A stretch of 64,000 nt of DNA from Aphidius gifuensis (taxonomy: Eukaryota; Arthropoda; Insecta; Hymenoptera; Braconidae), in the NCBI RefSeq assembly GCF_014905175.1, contig NC_057791.1:13272177-13336176 (forward strand). Reading direction: 5' to 3'. The translations under genes were made by a program, and so were the position numbers. The notes below the pieces were generated by a model that worked only from the letters and a program-made list of their open reading frames with translations, was not told where the DNA came from and ran no database searches. This document shows, piece after piece, positions 47,800 to 60,418 of the stretch. How positions within the stretch are numbered: the first letter of the stretch is position 1; every line of letters begins with the position of its first letter.

Positions 47800-49430
47800 A
47801 TATATATGGGATATGTATGGAAAATCTACGTCCAAATCCATACATATTCTTTATATATTCTATATATATTTTATATATATTTTATACATATTTTTTCCAC
47901 TTGGGTAGAAATATTCATTTTGTCAGATTGGCATAAAATTGTTTTTTTTTTTTCAAATTGTTCCATAATTGATCTACTTTTCATTTTTATTTATCATTTA
48001 TTGATCTTGTTTTTTTATTTCAAGAATTTTTTTATAGTGAAGGAAAGTGCACACAAATTTGACATTAGTTCAAATTATATTTGGGTGATCGTTGTTATTT
48101 TTTTTTATTTTTATTCTATTTACTTGTTTATTTAATGTGAAAAAAATTAATAACAAGTTTTTTTTTCTATTTTTAAAAACTTGACATAACGTTATGATAA
48201 AAGATATGTAAATTTTTGCATGCTTAATCAATTTACTACGATGATAAGAATTTAAAGAGCGTCAATTTAACCAACCAACTCGTGTATAGTTGAATTATCG
48301 CTAACATAAAAATAAATGTATACGTGCACGAAAGCAAATATACTGTGCCTCAAAGTAACTCACACATAATAAAACACTTTCGTGGCCCCGAAGTTTTTCA
48401 TATACATTTTTCTCAAGCTTAGAGACTGGAATCTTGTATTTTCATGTTCATTTTTTTTTGTTTTTTTTTTTATTTTTTATTATATTAAAAAAAAAAAGAT
48501 TTTTTAGAATATTTTTCTCGTTATTGTTTTATTGAAAAATATATATATATGTATATATTCTTTGAATAATATTATTATTTTTTACACTTTAGTTGGCACG
48601 ATCACCTGTGATTCGCCACTCAACGCCACGTTAGCTACTTGATATTATCAATTCGTTGAATCACCTGCTAGTTTCTTACCTCCTCCTCTTCTTTGCAAGT
48701 TTGCTTTTATGATGCTTCCTTAGAAACTCCACTATATATACATTTTTATTTAATTTATTTTTAACTTAGAATAATTTTGAATCAGAATATTCGTGCTATA
48801 TATGGCTTCATTCATGGAACTTCGCTTAGTTTAAATTGACGTAATTAATATTGATATAATAAGATATACATAATTTTACAATAAAGTTGAAAATAAGATG
48901 CTATTTTCTGTTTATTCATACTACATATATCCATTGTTTGAAAATAAATATCAATAAAAAAGACAATTGTGTGACTACTGGAGGCTTGTTGAAAAATGTG
49001 ACTTTTTATCGAGAATAATGAATAATATTTTATTGGAATAGAAGTATAGGCAACTCCAATGCATTTTTCAAAAAAATAATCACTTAAACTGAGTACCCAA
49101 AAAATTATAGAATTTAATCGATAAGACAATAAGTTGGTATCTGCAATGCTTTCAAAAACTTTTTGACAGGTTACGACCTTTTTTTTCATATTCTCAACCA
49201 CTTATTTAGATGCATAAATGAAAAATAACGTGAGTAATTTTTTGAAACATTTTTAGTTAACTTCAAGCCAATTCAATTATCACAGTCTCATTTTTTTTCC
49301 CAGTACAAGATTACTTTACCGAAATATTATACAAATAGATTGCATGCGTATGCATGATGTATACATACGATGTCACGATTTTTTATTTATTCAATAACTC
49401 CTGCTATATGAATTTTAAATTAAAACTAAT
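47800..49430. other. No supported gene; AT-rich
   Basis: Contains TATAT-rich short repeats at 47800-47890, poly-T tracts and no recognisable coding region. The minus-strand frame at 48845-49201 has no family features. Confidence 0.3.
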
Positions 49431-50060
49431 AAAAAAGACCTGGTAATATTTGTTGGGGCGTGTGGCCCGCGTTACTCGTTAAAAATAAAAATTTTCAATA
49501 CTCCGGCTATGGCCATGGTTATCTTTATTGCTATTAGACATAATTTAATCTATAATTAACGAAAACATTATTCATATTAAAAAAAAAGCTATTTGAATTT
49601 TAGTTGAATATTTAGATTATCAATAAAACGAAATTTACCGTAAGATAGATCTATATACTAGAAAAAAAAGGATTTGATTTTTCATAGTTTCATAAAATCT
49701 GATCAGATATGTTCAATTAATTGATCAAGAAAAATTATAAATATTCAATTATATTTTTATTACTTTTACAAATATTTCAATCGGTTTTTTACAATTTTAC
49801 AATTAATATTGGATTGACATTAAAAAAATTATTCAAAAAAACTGGCAATAGAGTTTTTCAAAGCTTTTTTTGGAGCCTCATAAACATTTCATTTCAACTC
49901 TATAAGGACATTCTTTTGTCCATTTTTTTTATTTTTTATTCAGCGAACCACAATTTTTGTAAAAATAAAGATAGTTCTCGTATTGAGCTCATATTATAAG
50001 CTTTCAAAAAGTCTAGTAACGGCATTAGGGTTTTTTTTTTCTCTCAATTACGGTTTTCGA
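49430..50060. repeat. Dispersed repeat, copy 2 (inverse of 6.6-7.0 kb)
   Basis: Reverse-complement homologue of 6600-6990, with blocks in mirrored order (AATATTTGTTGGG, TACTCCGGCTATGGCC, TTTTTTGGAGCCTCATAAACA, CTAGTAACGGCATTA). It is longer than copy 1 because of AT-rich insertions. Confidence 0.7.
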
Positions 50061-50127
50061 GAAAAAAAATTGAGTATCAGAATTTTATAGTTTTTTTTGT
50101 TTTTCTCAAAAACTATTATAAATAAAA

Positions 50128-50528
50128 ACAAAACATAAATTTACAATTAATGTCGCCAAAAAGCCTCAATTTTTAAATACCTGTTTATTTATCGTACCTT
50201 TAATAATCAAAAGACGTGAAATATCCAAAAGAATGTCAAAACTTTGAAGTATAAAGTTGAATAATTTGCTGGATAAAAAAAAATTTTTAAAAAAATTAGG
50301 CGCTGCATTTTTTATTATTATATTATTATTATACCATGTATCGAAATAGCACCTTATTTTTTTTTTATTTTTTTTTATCCAGCAAATTATTCAACTTTAT
50401 ACTTCAAAATTTTCACATTCTTTTGGATATTTCACGTCTTTTGATTATTAAAGGTACGATAAATAGACAGGTATTTAAAAATTGAGGCTTTTTGGCGACA
50501 TTAATTGTAAATTTATGTTTTGTTTTTA
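50128..50528. mobile_element. Fold-back element, 150-bp arms
   Basis: Arms 50128-50282 and 50375-50528 are near-perfect inverted copies (for example TAAATTTACAATTAATGTCG and its complement). They enclose an AT-rich loop. It directly follows the dispersed repeat copy 2 and may be part of the same insertion. Confidence 0.8.
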
Positions 50529-50529
50529 T

Positions 50530-51450
50530 TTCTTTTATTTTGTTTAAATTAATAATAAATTATATTTGTAATTCGTCTACTTTAAATTGACCGTGAATAC
50601 CATAATAAATAATAAATAATAATCGAATACTAACTTTCTGGAATATAAAAATTTGAACGTGTATATATACTATAGTATAGTATACTATATACTATAGTGT
50701 ATATATAATATATTTATATGTACGCTTTGAATAAAAGGAAAAAGAAAACATATTCTGCTATACCATCAATAATAAATAACTAACACATGCGGCTGCATAC
50801 ACACGCATATATGCATGTAAAAAAAAATTCAGGAGTAGGGATAGGCGCAGGGTATGCGCAACGTATCCGAAGAAATTAGACATTTCACCTTGAAAATTTA
50901 TTTTTTAGTAAGATTTAATACCTGGCTTTTACTGGCATATACTGAGTATGTTTTCTTTTTGTCAACTATACGTCACATGAGATTCGCTAGAATTTGTCTT
51001 TTCAGGGAATACTTCCGATTGTGGGAATAAAGAAAAAAAAAAAAAAAAAAAGCGACTGATCAGGGTCATACAATGAGACTACTTTACTCAAGAGAGAAAT
51101 ACCCATGAGAATTCTACATTCCCTCGATCGCATTGCTGCCTCGGGTGCCAATTTCTATTTCGGATATTGAGTTGCTTTCATCTAGACTTATTCGAGTTAT
51201 ATACACACTGGTCTCACTATTTATTTACATCTATCTCTACCACTGCTTCAACTCGAGGCGATACAAATACAATAATATAGCTTGCTGTTCTTTTTATCAT
51301 TTATTTAAGTAAAGAAAAGTTCAATACTGAGCTTTGCAAAGTAACTTGAAACAATTATCTTATTGATTTTTGGCAAGTTGAAAATATTTTTATTCTAATG
51401 AATTTTTATTTTTAATTGCAATATAATTCTAGATAAATACATTTATAGAG
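50530..51450. other. No gene seen
   Basis: Contains TATAGTATAGTATACTATA palindromic simple sequence at 50665-50700 and a poly-A tract at 51030. Nothing else recognisable. Confidence 0.3.
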
Positions 51451-51454
51451 AGGT

Positions 51455-51842
51455 AATTACTACCGTGCCTTATTATACATCAAATATTTTGTCCCCTTCC
51501 CTCCCTAATCTTTTAGAAATTTAATTAAAATATGATAGAGTTGAATGAGGATGCTGAGGTTTGGTAATGAACCCATAAATCGATGTCGAGCTTTTTTTTA
51601 AAAAAAAAAAATCAGATTTTTTCGTTGCGGAAATATATATTTAAAGCATAATTGATATTTACGGTCTTAGCGTTTTTCTCAAATCGACTACATTTTGTTC
51701 GTTCAGTTGATACAACTTTACAATTATTCTTTTTCTCTCTCCTAGATGTTTCTCTTTTTTTTTCGTGTTGCCCTATTGGCTGCACTGCAGAATATTATTA
51801 TTTGTTGTTATTTGTATCACGGTCCAACCTCCAAAATACTTT
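51455..51842. repeat. Third copy of outer palindrome-arm sequence
   Basis: Homologous to 24945-25300 (and inverted to 35420-35765). It begins ACTACCGTGCCTTATTATAC and continues through GAGGATGCTGAGGTTTGG and CTACATTTTGTTCGTTCAG to the CTGCACTGCAGAAT region. It is diverged by substitutions and has one insertion near 51720-51765. Confidence 0.8.
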
Positions 51843-51849
51843 TAACTGG

Positions 51850-52690
51850 CATAATTAAATTGATTTTTAAAAAGTGTCAAAAGTAATTAAAAATTATTAA
51901 AAAAAGAAAAATCGTTTTTTATAAACATTAGGATTTTAAGGCAGTATGTAAATCCCAAGGTAGGATAATTCTTTGGGTTCAAAGAGGCACCCTTGTAACC
52001 ATAGCTTAAAAAAATAATAAGTGCCCTCTAATGTCTAAAATTTGTATACTTTACTGACGCGTCTTTAGAAGTATGAGTGAGGGCGCCTCGTATTTACACA
52101 CACTAATACTACTTCAGCAGATTTTCAATGCTTCGCCTGGTACTTTTTGACTGTTTTTGACCCTAAATTTTCGTCTTAAATAATTAATAACTTTTAAAAT
52201 TCGTGGTAGAAATCGATGATTTTTTTAAAATTATTTTTCGTAATTTAAAGAAGTATAAGCTGTAGTGAAATAAAGGTTTTCTGTGAGAGTGTTTTTTCAA
52301 TAGAAGTGAAAACGTGCCGATGCTTCCTATGCTTGTGTGTTAAAGTGTTAAATTGTTGTCAACTTTGACCCTAATTATCTCGGTCAAATCGTGGTAGAAA
52401 ATTACAAAAAAAATTTGAATAAATAGATCTTTATTTTACTTAAAAAATAAGCCTTCTTTGATCAAAATCTGTGAGAGGGAATTTTTTTTCAATATTTTGA
52501 CATACTGCCTTAATACACTAAAAATGGAGGACATTGGTGATTATGCTGGTGAAAAAATTAATATTTTAATTGACATATTACTTATGTTATGAATTTATAT
52601 CCTATACTGAATATGATACCTCATTGTTTATTTGTTTGTTGTTGACTTCAATTATAGTTGACTGCTCAAAAATTAATTAGTTTTCATAAA
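51850..52690. other. No gene seen; inverted short repeat
   Basis: TTAAGGCAGTATGT at about 51938 recurs inverted near 52500 (ACATACTGCCTTAA), possibly marking the ends of a 580-bp element. Inside, TCGTGGTAGAAA occurs twice (about 52201 and 52391), and no coding potential is clear. Confidence 0.35.
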
Positions 52691-52711
52691 GAAAAAAAAA
52701 TGGTTAATAAT

Positions 52712-53634
52712 TCTAGTACATAGTTCATCAGAACTCAAACAATTTGATAATACTGATTCATTGATGAGTCAGTGTTATAAAAATTATATTCTCATTGATG
52801 TTGGTGCTAATTTAACAAATAAAAAATATAATCGTGATAGTCTTATACGACGTGCTAAAGATACTGCTGTACAAAAAATAATGGTTATTAGAGCTAGTGT
52901 TTAATCAAGTAAAGAAGCATTACATTTAACAAGAATATATCCTGGTGTACTTTATTCAACAGCTGGAATTCATCAACAGCTGCAAAATCATGGGAAGATT
53001 TAGATACTTTAGATGAACTGCAAACAATACAATGAATACTGAATGTGTTGCTATTGGTAAATGTGGACTTGATTATAATCGTAGTTTTTCTGATCCAGAA
53101 ACACAATGTTCTATATTTCATTAAAAAGTTGAATTAGGTTGTAGAATTGAAAAACCATTAATTATACATGAAAAAGGAGCACAAAATGATGTTGAAATAC
53201 TACGTCATTATAGAAATAAATTACCACTACTTTTAATACATTCATTTATTGGTAATGCTGATGAAGCAAAAATATATATTGATGAAGGTTTTCACTTGGG
53301 AATAACTGGTTATTTATGTAAAGATAAATCTGATAGTCGTCTTAGACAAGTACTTAAAATGGAAAATGCACCATTAGATAAAATTCTTGTACAAACTGAT
53401 GCACCATTTATATATCCAATTAATAGAGCAAGTAAATTACCAGAACATGTTTAAAAAAGTTTAACTGAAAGATCCATGACATTTTTACATCGTTATTGTA
53501 CTTTTCAACGTAATGAACCATGTGCTCTTCCAGCAAATGTTGAAATGGTTGCGGCATTTATGAAAAAAACTCCAAAAAAAGTTGCACTTGCTACTGCCTT
53601 TAATGCACTAAAAATTTTCGGCTTGAGTCAATAA
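52712..53634 (+). pseudogene. TatD-family deoxyribonuclease pseudogene
   Basis: Reading across two frames gives a TatD-like protein. It starts YILIDVGANLTNKKYNRDSL, continues with VLYSTAGIHQ and AIGKCGLDYNRSFSDPETQ, then LLLIHSFIGNADEAK, FHLGITGYLC and ILVQTDAPFIYP, and ends with NEPCALPANVEMVAAFM. These match the ordered metal-site blocks of eukaryotic TATDN1-type 3'-5' exonucleases, including the His of IHSF and the Asp of QTDAPF. TAA codons at about 52902, 53122 and 53451 and a frameshift near 52970-53035 disable it. Length (about 300 codons) equals the family's, with no introns, which suggests a retrocopy, although no poly-A tail or duplication is obvious. Confidence 0.8.
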
Positions 53635-53747
53635 TTCACCAACAAGCTCACGGTAATGATTAACAATTAAATTTATTATTTATTTATTACGGTAAAAAAT
53701 AATTGTAATTGTTATTGTTTTTTTCTTCCATTATTTGCAGAACCCGA

Positions 53748-55158
53748 GATGAAATTTTGTTTCTGAAAACAGCCTCTGGAAACTCTTCAGCCTCTAAACA
53801 CTGTCTCTAAAGTGGCCAAATTAGAGGTAGTTCAGAGGCTGCCTCTGAAAAATTCTAAAATATTATCTGCGTGATACAGAGATGATTGCCTCTGCAATCG
53901 AGTCTCTATTTTAGATTCAATCCTTGCCAGTAGTCACTTTGTTAGACTATATAAAAAGGATGACTATTTATAGTTAAGGTTGAATGTAAATACGAATTCC
54001 CTCTACTATATATTTTGGTAATTTTTTTTTTAATCGCTAGCTAGAACATTTCTCTACTTTATAGAATTTTTTTCAAATTTTTCGACCGTGAAATAAACTT
54101 GACCGATTTAAGACGGCCGTAAACGGAAAAACCCACGTTTTGAGCTGTATTTAAAAACCCCTATACTCGAAATTACTAAATTTAATTTAGATTTGCAATT
54201 TTTTTAATTACGAAAATTTAAAAAAAAAATCATCAATTTCGACCGTGTTTTTTAGAAGATAATATTCAATCGCAAATGGTTAATTAACTCCGAAATTTAC
54301 TTCACTTTACTGCTGCAGTCGTAGTTGTGTGTGTTCGTGTAGGCCGGGTACACTCATACTACTACAGATGCGATAGTAACGGACATAGATTTTAGGCATA
54401 GAAGGCACCAATTCATTTAAAAAAAGCATGGGCTGGAGCGAGCCCCTTTGGCACAAAAAAGTTATTCGACGATGGGACTTACATTCAACCTTAAGCACTA
54501 TGCTTCGTCTATAACTGAATATTAAATATTATTATAAATTATAAAAAAAAAAAAAAACCTAATTTTTTAGACTCGATTTTATTAATACTATAAATGTCGG
54601 CGAGACTGATTCAATGAATTGGAAGAAAGAATTACACAGAAAACGAAACCTAATTAATTACCTCTAGTCAGACGCGAACCCTCAAACTTTCGATTACTAA
54701 ACAAGGGCCTTGACACATTCAGCTATTTCAACTTTAGGTGACACGGCTGTTTAATTTGTATTTAGCTCATGTAGTTCTTCTCTCTCATTTCTATCTGAGA
54801 GGCTTTGTGATTTTAAAAGTTAAAGTTGTTGCTACTTTGCCCGAAAAATTTGCCTCTACGAGTCTCTGTAATTTTGGAATTTTTAAAAAAAATTACTTAT
54901 TTTTAAAGTTGAAAATAGTAGAGACTTTCAGAGACAGATAGAGATTTTTCAGAGATTGCCAGAGATTGCAGAGAGATCTCTCTCTGTTCTAGAGTCTTGC
55001 ACAAATTGACTGTCTCTGAAAAAATTTTTTGTAGAGACTACATAGATTAAGCAGAGGCCATTTCAGAGTTCGCAGAGTCAGAGAAGGCTAGTTAAAAACA
55101 GTTATAGGCTTAAAGAGACTATTAGAGGCTGTTTTCAGAGACAAAATTTCATCTCAAG
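53748..55158. mobile_element. Inverted-repeat element with GTCTCTGAAAACAG ends
   Basis: GAGATGAAATTTTGTTTCTG followed by AAAACAGCCTCT at the left is mirrored at 55120-55158. The subterminal 200 bases on each side are rich in CTCTG/CAGAG units. The interior contains a tRNA-like segment (54655-54745) and AT-rich sequence. Target duplication not found. Confidence 0.7.
54655..54750 (-). repeat. tRNA-like SINE head (degenerate)
   Basis: On the minus strand, a box A-like GAAATAGCTGAATGTG, then AAGGCCCTTGTTTAG, then box B-like GGGTTCGCGTC occur at tRNA spacing, as in a degraded tRNA-Leu/Ser-like head. The cloverleaf is imperfect, so it is more likely a SINE head than a functional tRNA. Confidence 0.45.
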
Positions 55159-55534
55159 AATATAAGAATCGATGTTTCATGCTTGAAGAATAGAACCAAT
55201 AAAGTCCAGATATTCATTTTTTGTTTACAAATTTAAAGTGGACATTTAGCTTTCTAAAATTTTCTTTTTTGAAATAACTTTTGCTACTTATACTTCGTCA
55301 ATAATTTATGTTCATATGTGCATCTAGTTTTTTATTATTTTTTTTTTCTTTTAAATAATGCTAAAATATGGCTACGTGCAATAGAACTCACATTTTCTTG
55401 ATTTTTTTTTTAACCTCATAGAATATACTAATTAAAATTTTAAAATTTTATATATTTGAATGAATAAATAATTTTTATAAATATTAAGGGGACGTGATAC
55501 TGATTCCTGTTTTACCATGGACGATAAATGAAAT

Positions 55535-56160
55535 TGAATTTTCAAACATGGTTTTTTTGAAAATGGGTAAATGGAAAATTCTGAAAATTTGTGAGGGAAT
55601 GTAGAATGGTGCCCTCAAGGGCACTCGAGTCCAACTATTTTAAAATTCTGAATTTTTTTTTTTTTATCGGTAATAAAAACAAAGTTTTCAAACATTGTTT
55701 TTTTGAAAATAGATGAATAGAAAGTTCTCAAAATTTAACAGGGAATAGAGAATAGTACCCCCGAGGGCACTTGAGTCCAACTTTTTAAAAATTCAAAATT
55801 TTTTTTTTTGCCAGTAATTTAAAAAAATTTTCAAACACGGTTTTTTTGGAAATGAGTGAACAAAAAATTCTAAAAATTTGTCAAGAAATGTAGAATAATA
55901 TCCCGGAGAGGACTTGAGTCCAACTTTTCAGAAATTCACATTTTTTTGTTAGTTTTTAATATTTCTTTTCATTTCTAGAGGAAAAAAAATTTCAAATATG
56001 GTTTTTTCCCAAATGAGTCAATAGAAAATTCTTAAAATTTGACAGGGAATGTAAAATAGTCCCCTGGAGGGCACTTGAGTCCAACTTTTTCAAAATTTCA
56101 ATTTTCAAAAAACTACTTCTAGGGAAAAAAAAAATTTCAAACATGGTTTTCACGAAAATT
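55535..56160. repeat. Diverged minisatellite, about 147-bp period, 4+ copies
   Basis: Units begin TTTCAAACATGGTTTTTTTG at about 55541, 55688, 55832, 55991 and 56136. They contain a more conserved GGGCACTTGAGTCCAACTTTT-like block (with TC or CT-rich surroundings). No coding potential. The array abuts the broken end of the Mutator-like transposase. Confidence 0.85.
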
Positions 56161-56250
56161 TACAGATTTAAAAATCTGATTTTTTGGCTGGTGGATACTT
56201 TGAAAATGTGCCTACAAAAATTTCTAAATAAATGATTCTTACATTCGATT

Positions 56251-57621
56251 TTCTCAACGGGAAAGTGTTGCTTTCACCATCACCAATTACTGTTTTATAA
56301 ATTACACCATAAGTCGCATAACTTGAGCTAAAACCATCTGTGAGAATATCCATTTCCATTGCAGTCGAAGGACGATTTCTATCGAAATTTTTCGAACAGT
56401 ACTTTTTATGAAGTTGATCAGATTCGACGTTGCGGCGTTTTCGACTTTTAGATTCTGAGCAGTACTTATTGCGCATACCGATAAAAAGTACTTTTTTGGT
56501 ATGAGCGCCTACAATAATTGCTATTCCAGACAAAGCATCGTATCTTCCTCCTCATCGTATGATTATTTTGACCATGATCCGTCGATTTCCACGATTAGGC
56601 ATGGAATACCTTCAGCAGTAACACTTTTCGTTTTTCTTGCCCATTCAATTTCTTCAGCAATGGCTGCTTCCATGCTAGCTGCTGATACTTTATGTATAAG
56701 ATCATCGATTCGCTTTAAACGAATACTTTCATAAGTTTTATGGGACTTAGGTCGTACACCTATACCTGATAAAAATTCTTGCAGTGTATTATAACCGATC
56801 CCTGATGTTACAGTTGCTAACACAGCACTTTCATCGAGTGGAATTTTTGTATTATCAAGCGAGTCAGTCCAAGCATCATCTGTATATCCGCAATGGTTGC
56901 ACTGTATAAAGTCTTGATCGTAAGCCTTTGTTATAATATTTATATATTCGCATATCTTTAAATGCGCATGGGCACTCATTATCATGATTATCAAATTTTT
57001 GGTGCAACTCAGTTATAAAATAGTTGATGTAAATTAGTTTTCTATCTTCTATCAATACATTCTTGCATTCTTTTACAGTATTTACATCATTATCGAATTT
57101 ATCAACAGTACAAAAATAATATCGTCTGATACTGTACTTTCTGATAAATTAAAGCTTTCTTTTACTTTTCTCGTGTTATCGTAATCGTCAAAATCATACG
57201 GTAATAGTGAAACTGATGAATCAAAACTACTTTCGTTATCAAAAACATCACGAGATGTATTCAAGTCACAACATGTATCATTTGATAATACGTTTACACA
57301 GTCATCAATGGTCTTTGTACATTGATTAGAATGATTACTGTTTGATATTTTATTCAAGTTATTATTGGAAGATGAATCAAAAATTACTGATTGCTCCAAA
57401 TTTGAAGATTTATGTATACATGTTTCGACGTTATTATTTTCAACTATATCACTCGGTTTCATCTGTATAATGTCGCTTTCAATGCTTGACATTGATCTTA
57501 TATTGACGGTATTATTACTTTCATCTTTTAGTGATGCTTCATAACAATTTGAATTTTGTTTTTCATCACATCTGCAAACGTTTTTACAAATCATCATAAT
57601 CATCATAATATTAATAATCAT
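56251..57621 (-). pseudogene. Mutator-like transposase (arthropod type), broken and truncated
   Basis: Minus strand. The N-terminal region (57082-57600) is Ser/Asn/Asp-rich (CDEKQNSNCYEAS...). It is followed, in a different frame, by LIYINYFITELHQKF and CPCAFKDM. Next comes the core at 56563-56994: FIQCNHCGYTDDAW zinc-ribbon half, VTSGIGYNTLQEFLSGIGV, then GIPCLIVEIDGSWSK, whose Asp should be the first acidic catalytic residue. After a TAA and frame change (about 56540-56560) it continues as YDALSGIAIIVGAHT, LFIGMRNKYCSES, STAMEMDILTDGF and VIGDGESNTF (second acidic site). A GT donor at about 56250 ends the exon, and no downstream exon exists. The motif order matches the Mutator-like transposase domain family of insects. 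At least three disruptions are present. Confidence 0.8.
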
Positions 57622-57639
57622 ATTTATAGTAATAATAAC

Positions 57640-57726
57640 AATAATATTATCAATTAATAATAATAATAATGACAGAAATATTTAAAAAATAATTATTAAT
57701 AATATTATTGATATTTATAGTTTGTA

Positions 57727-57775
<49 letters not shown>

Positions 57776-57980
57776 ACTGTTATTATTATTATCAATATCA
57801 TTGATTTTATTTTGAAATTAATAATAATATTATTATGATTCATAATATTATTGACATTATTGTTATTATTATATATTGTATGGATAGTAACAGTAATAAT
57901 TTCGATAATATTTTTAATCATATCAATAATAACTGAATGAATTGATAATAATATTATTAATATTTATCCTTTAAAAAATA
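57640..57980. repeat. ATT/AAT microsatellite region
   Basis: An uninterrupted ATT run of about 15 units at 57728-57772, with degenerate ATT/AAT/TAATA repeats on both sides. Confidence 0.9.
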
Positions 57981-58890
57981 TTACTATTATAATGATCGAT
58001 ATTATTATCATCCTAAAATGGAAACAAAAAATGAAACCTTCGATTCATTTAATTAGTTTTTGAAAGAATATTTCATTTGTTTTTCTTCAATTTATTAATT
58101 TATTTATGTTGTTTACCCGTTACTAATTGACATTTTTTCTTTTCTGTGGGATTAAAAAAAATGAAAATTAATAAAGTCAATGAATCTATAAAATTGTGCA
58201 TTAATAAATAACTATTGTTTAAAATATTTATCAATATTCAATATTTAGTAAAAATGTCGTTTTTTCACCTCTAATAACAAATTTGAATATCGTTTAGTAC
58301 CAGATTTAATTCTTTCGAAAATTGTTTGTTTGTAGATATTATTTAAATGATATTGATGAATATAATTTAATAATGAAATTCATAAGATGAAGAAATTATG
58401 AGAATTTTTTTTTTCTTATTAATTTATAATCGCATAAATCTATAAATAAACATTATTTATAATAAACATGAAACAAAATACACCAAATGAGCTCCTATTG
58501 ATCTTGTTATTATAAAAAGATAATGTTATTGGAATTATTATTATTAATATCATATTGATATCATTCTTCATATTAGTAACATATTATTTTGATCATTATC
58601 AATATTATTGTTTTCATTATTAATTAGATTATAATTATTATTATTATTATTATTACAAATTTAAAGATTAATAAATTCGTGAGAAAAAAAATGGCAGAAT
58701 CAATAAAGAAAATTGATGTTCTAAAAATCCGATTCTTGATTTGAAAAAAAAATAAAATTAAAAAACCAAAAGAAATTGTACATGATTTTTGTTTTTTACT
58801 AGACCATGGAGAGAAACTCTGTGTTTATATTTCTTTCTTTCTCACTTATACACTTGTGAGTCTATCTACATGATAAAATAACTCGACGAA
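57981..58890. other. No gene seen; AT-rich
   Basis: AT-rich sequence with ATT repeats near 58640. At 58895-58950 lies the second copy of the AAGTTTCACTTCCC repeat terminus. Confidence 0.3.
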
Positions 58891-59351
58891 CTGCGAAAGA
58901 AGTTTCACTTCCCTCGCGCGTACTAGTAACACACACAATTTTTTTTTTTTTCTAGTCCAGCGTACGTCTACAATGTCCATAAGTTTTTTCAAATTTTTTT
59001 ATGAGGTTTTCTATGTTAAAAGAATAACAAGAAAAATTTCAAATATACCTTGTATTCGAAAAAAATATATTTAAAGACCTTAACCATCTAATTTTTTTGG
59101 CCTAGATGATCGTAGACCTTATGAGCAATGTCTATGAATTTTTTTTCCAGAATTTATGTATGTGATTTTCTATGTGATGAAAAACCTGCAAATATTGATA
59201 TTTTTTTGTTTTTCCCATAGAAAACGACATAGATAATTTCTAAAAAAAAATTCAAAGACATTGCTCATAGAATCTACGATAATCTAGGCCTAAAAAATTA
59301 GATGGTAAAGGTCTTCAAATATATTTTTTTTTATTTTTACACAGTCGAAAA

Positions 59352-60023
59352 ATGGCGCTGAAATCAGCGTCTAAGCTAGCGTCCAGAAATATCAAGTACA
59401 GGGAACATAGGGGTTTTCTTGGACCCGTCCCTTAACTTTTATAATCAATTATTATTAAAATAGAGCTATCCTCGTAATTATTTTTTTATTAAATTGTCTA
59501 GGATCTAAGCTAATAAAAAAAAAAAAAAATGGGAATTTTTAAAATGGTCAAAGGGGGGTAGGGGGTGGATTTTAATTGTATTTTGATTGCGATAATGACA
59601 AATTTGAATTTCTTTTGTCTCTGTCTTTTGCCGCAGAAGGCGTCAGCTTCTGATATTAAATAAAATAAAAACAATTTAAATCGACCCCCTACCCTCTTTT
59701 TTCTTAAACTAGCTTTGGTCCTAGAAAATTTAATAAAAAAAAAATTACGAGGATGGCTCAACTCCATCATAGACAAAAAAATTATTTAGCCAACAACCCT
59801 TGAATTTGTTATCTTTAAATACGATGTAACTTATTCCAGAGGGTTGTTTTTTCATATTTGTGACTTCTTTGGGGTATATTAACACTTAATTAATAATTTC
59901 TAATAAATTTTATCAAATTTCATATCATTTTTAATTATTTATTCATGTTGGGACCTTGGGACCCGAATCATCCCTGGATCAGGAGATTCGAGACGCTAGC
60001 TTAGACGCCAATTTCAGCGCCAT
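59352..60023. mobile_element. Non-autonomous Mutator-like element, copy 2
   Basis: 672-bp homologue of 8067-8760 with TIR ATGGCGCTGAAATCAGCG and right end CAGCGCCAT. It is flanked by AGTCGAAAA (59343-59351) and AGTCCAAAA (60024-60032), a 9-bp duplication with one mismatch. Shared inner blocks include AGGGAACATAGGGGTTTTC and GATCAGGAGATTCGAGACGC. Confidence 0.85.
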
Positions 60024-60418
60024 AGTCCAAAATATATTTTTTTCGAGGCATAACAAGCTCAAAAAATTTTGGACTGTGTAAAAATTAAAAAAAATATATT
60101 TGAAGAACTTTACCATCTAATTTTTTCGGCCTAAATTATCGTAGATTCTATGACCAATGTCTATGAATTTTTTTTTAGAAATTATCTATGTCGTTTTCTA
60201 TGGGAAAAAAAATTGCTTATAGGGTCTACGATAATCTAGCCAAAAAAAATTAGATAGCCGAGTACTCAAAATATATTTTTTTCAAGGCATAACAAACTCG
60301 AAAAATTTTAGACTGTGTAAAAATAAAAAAAAATATATTTAAAGACCCCTACCATCTAATTTTTTTGGCCTAGATTATCGTAAACCCTATGAGCAATCTC
60401 TATGAATTTTTTTTAGAA

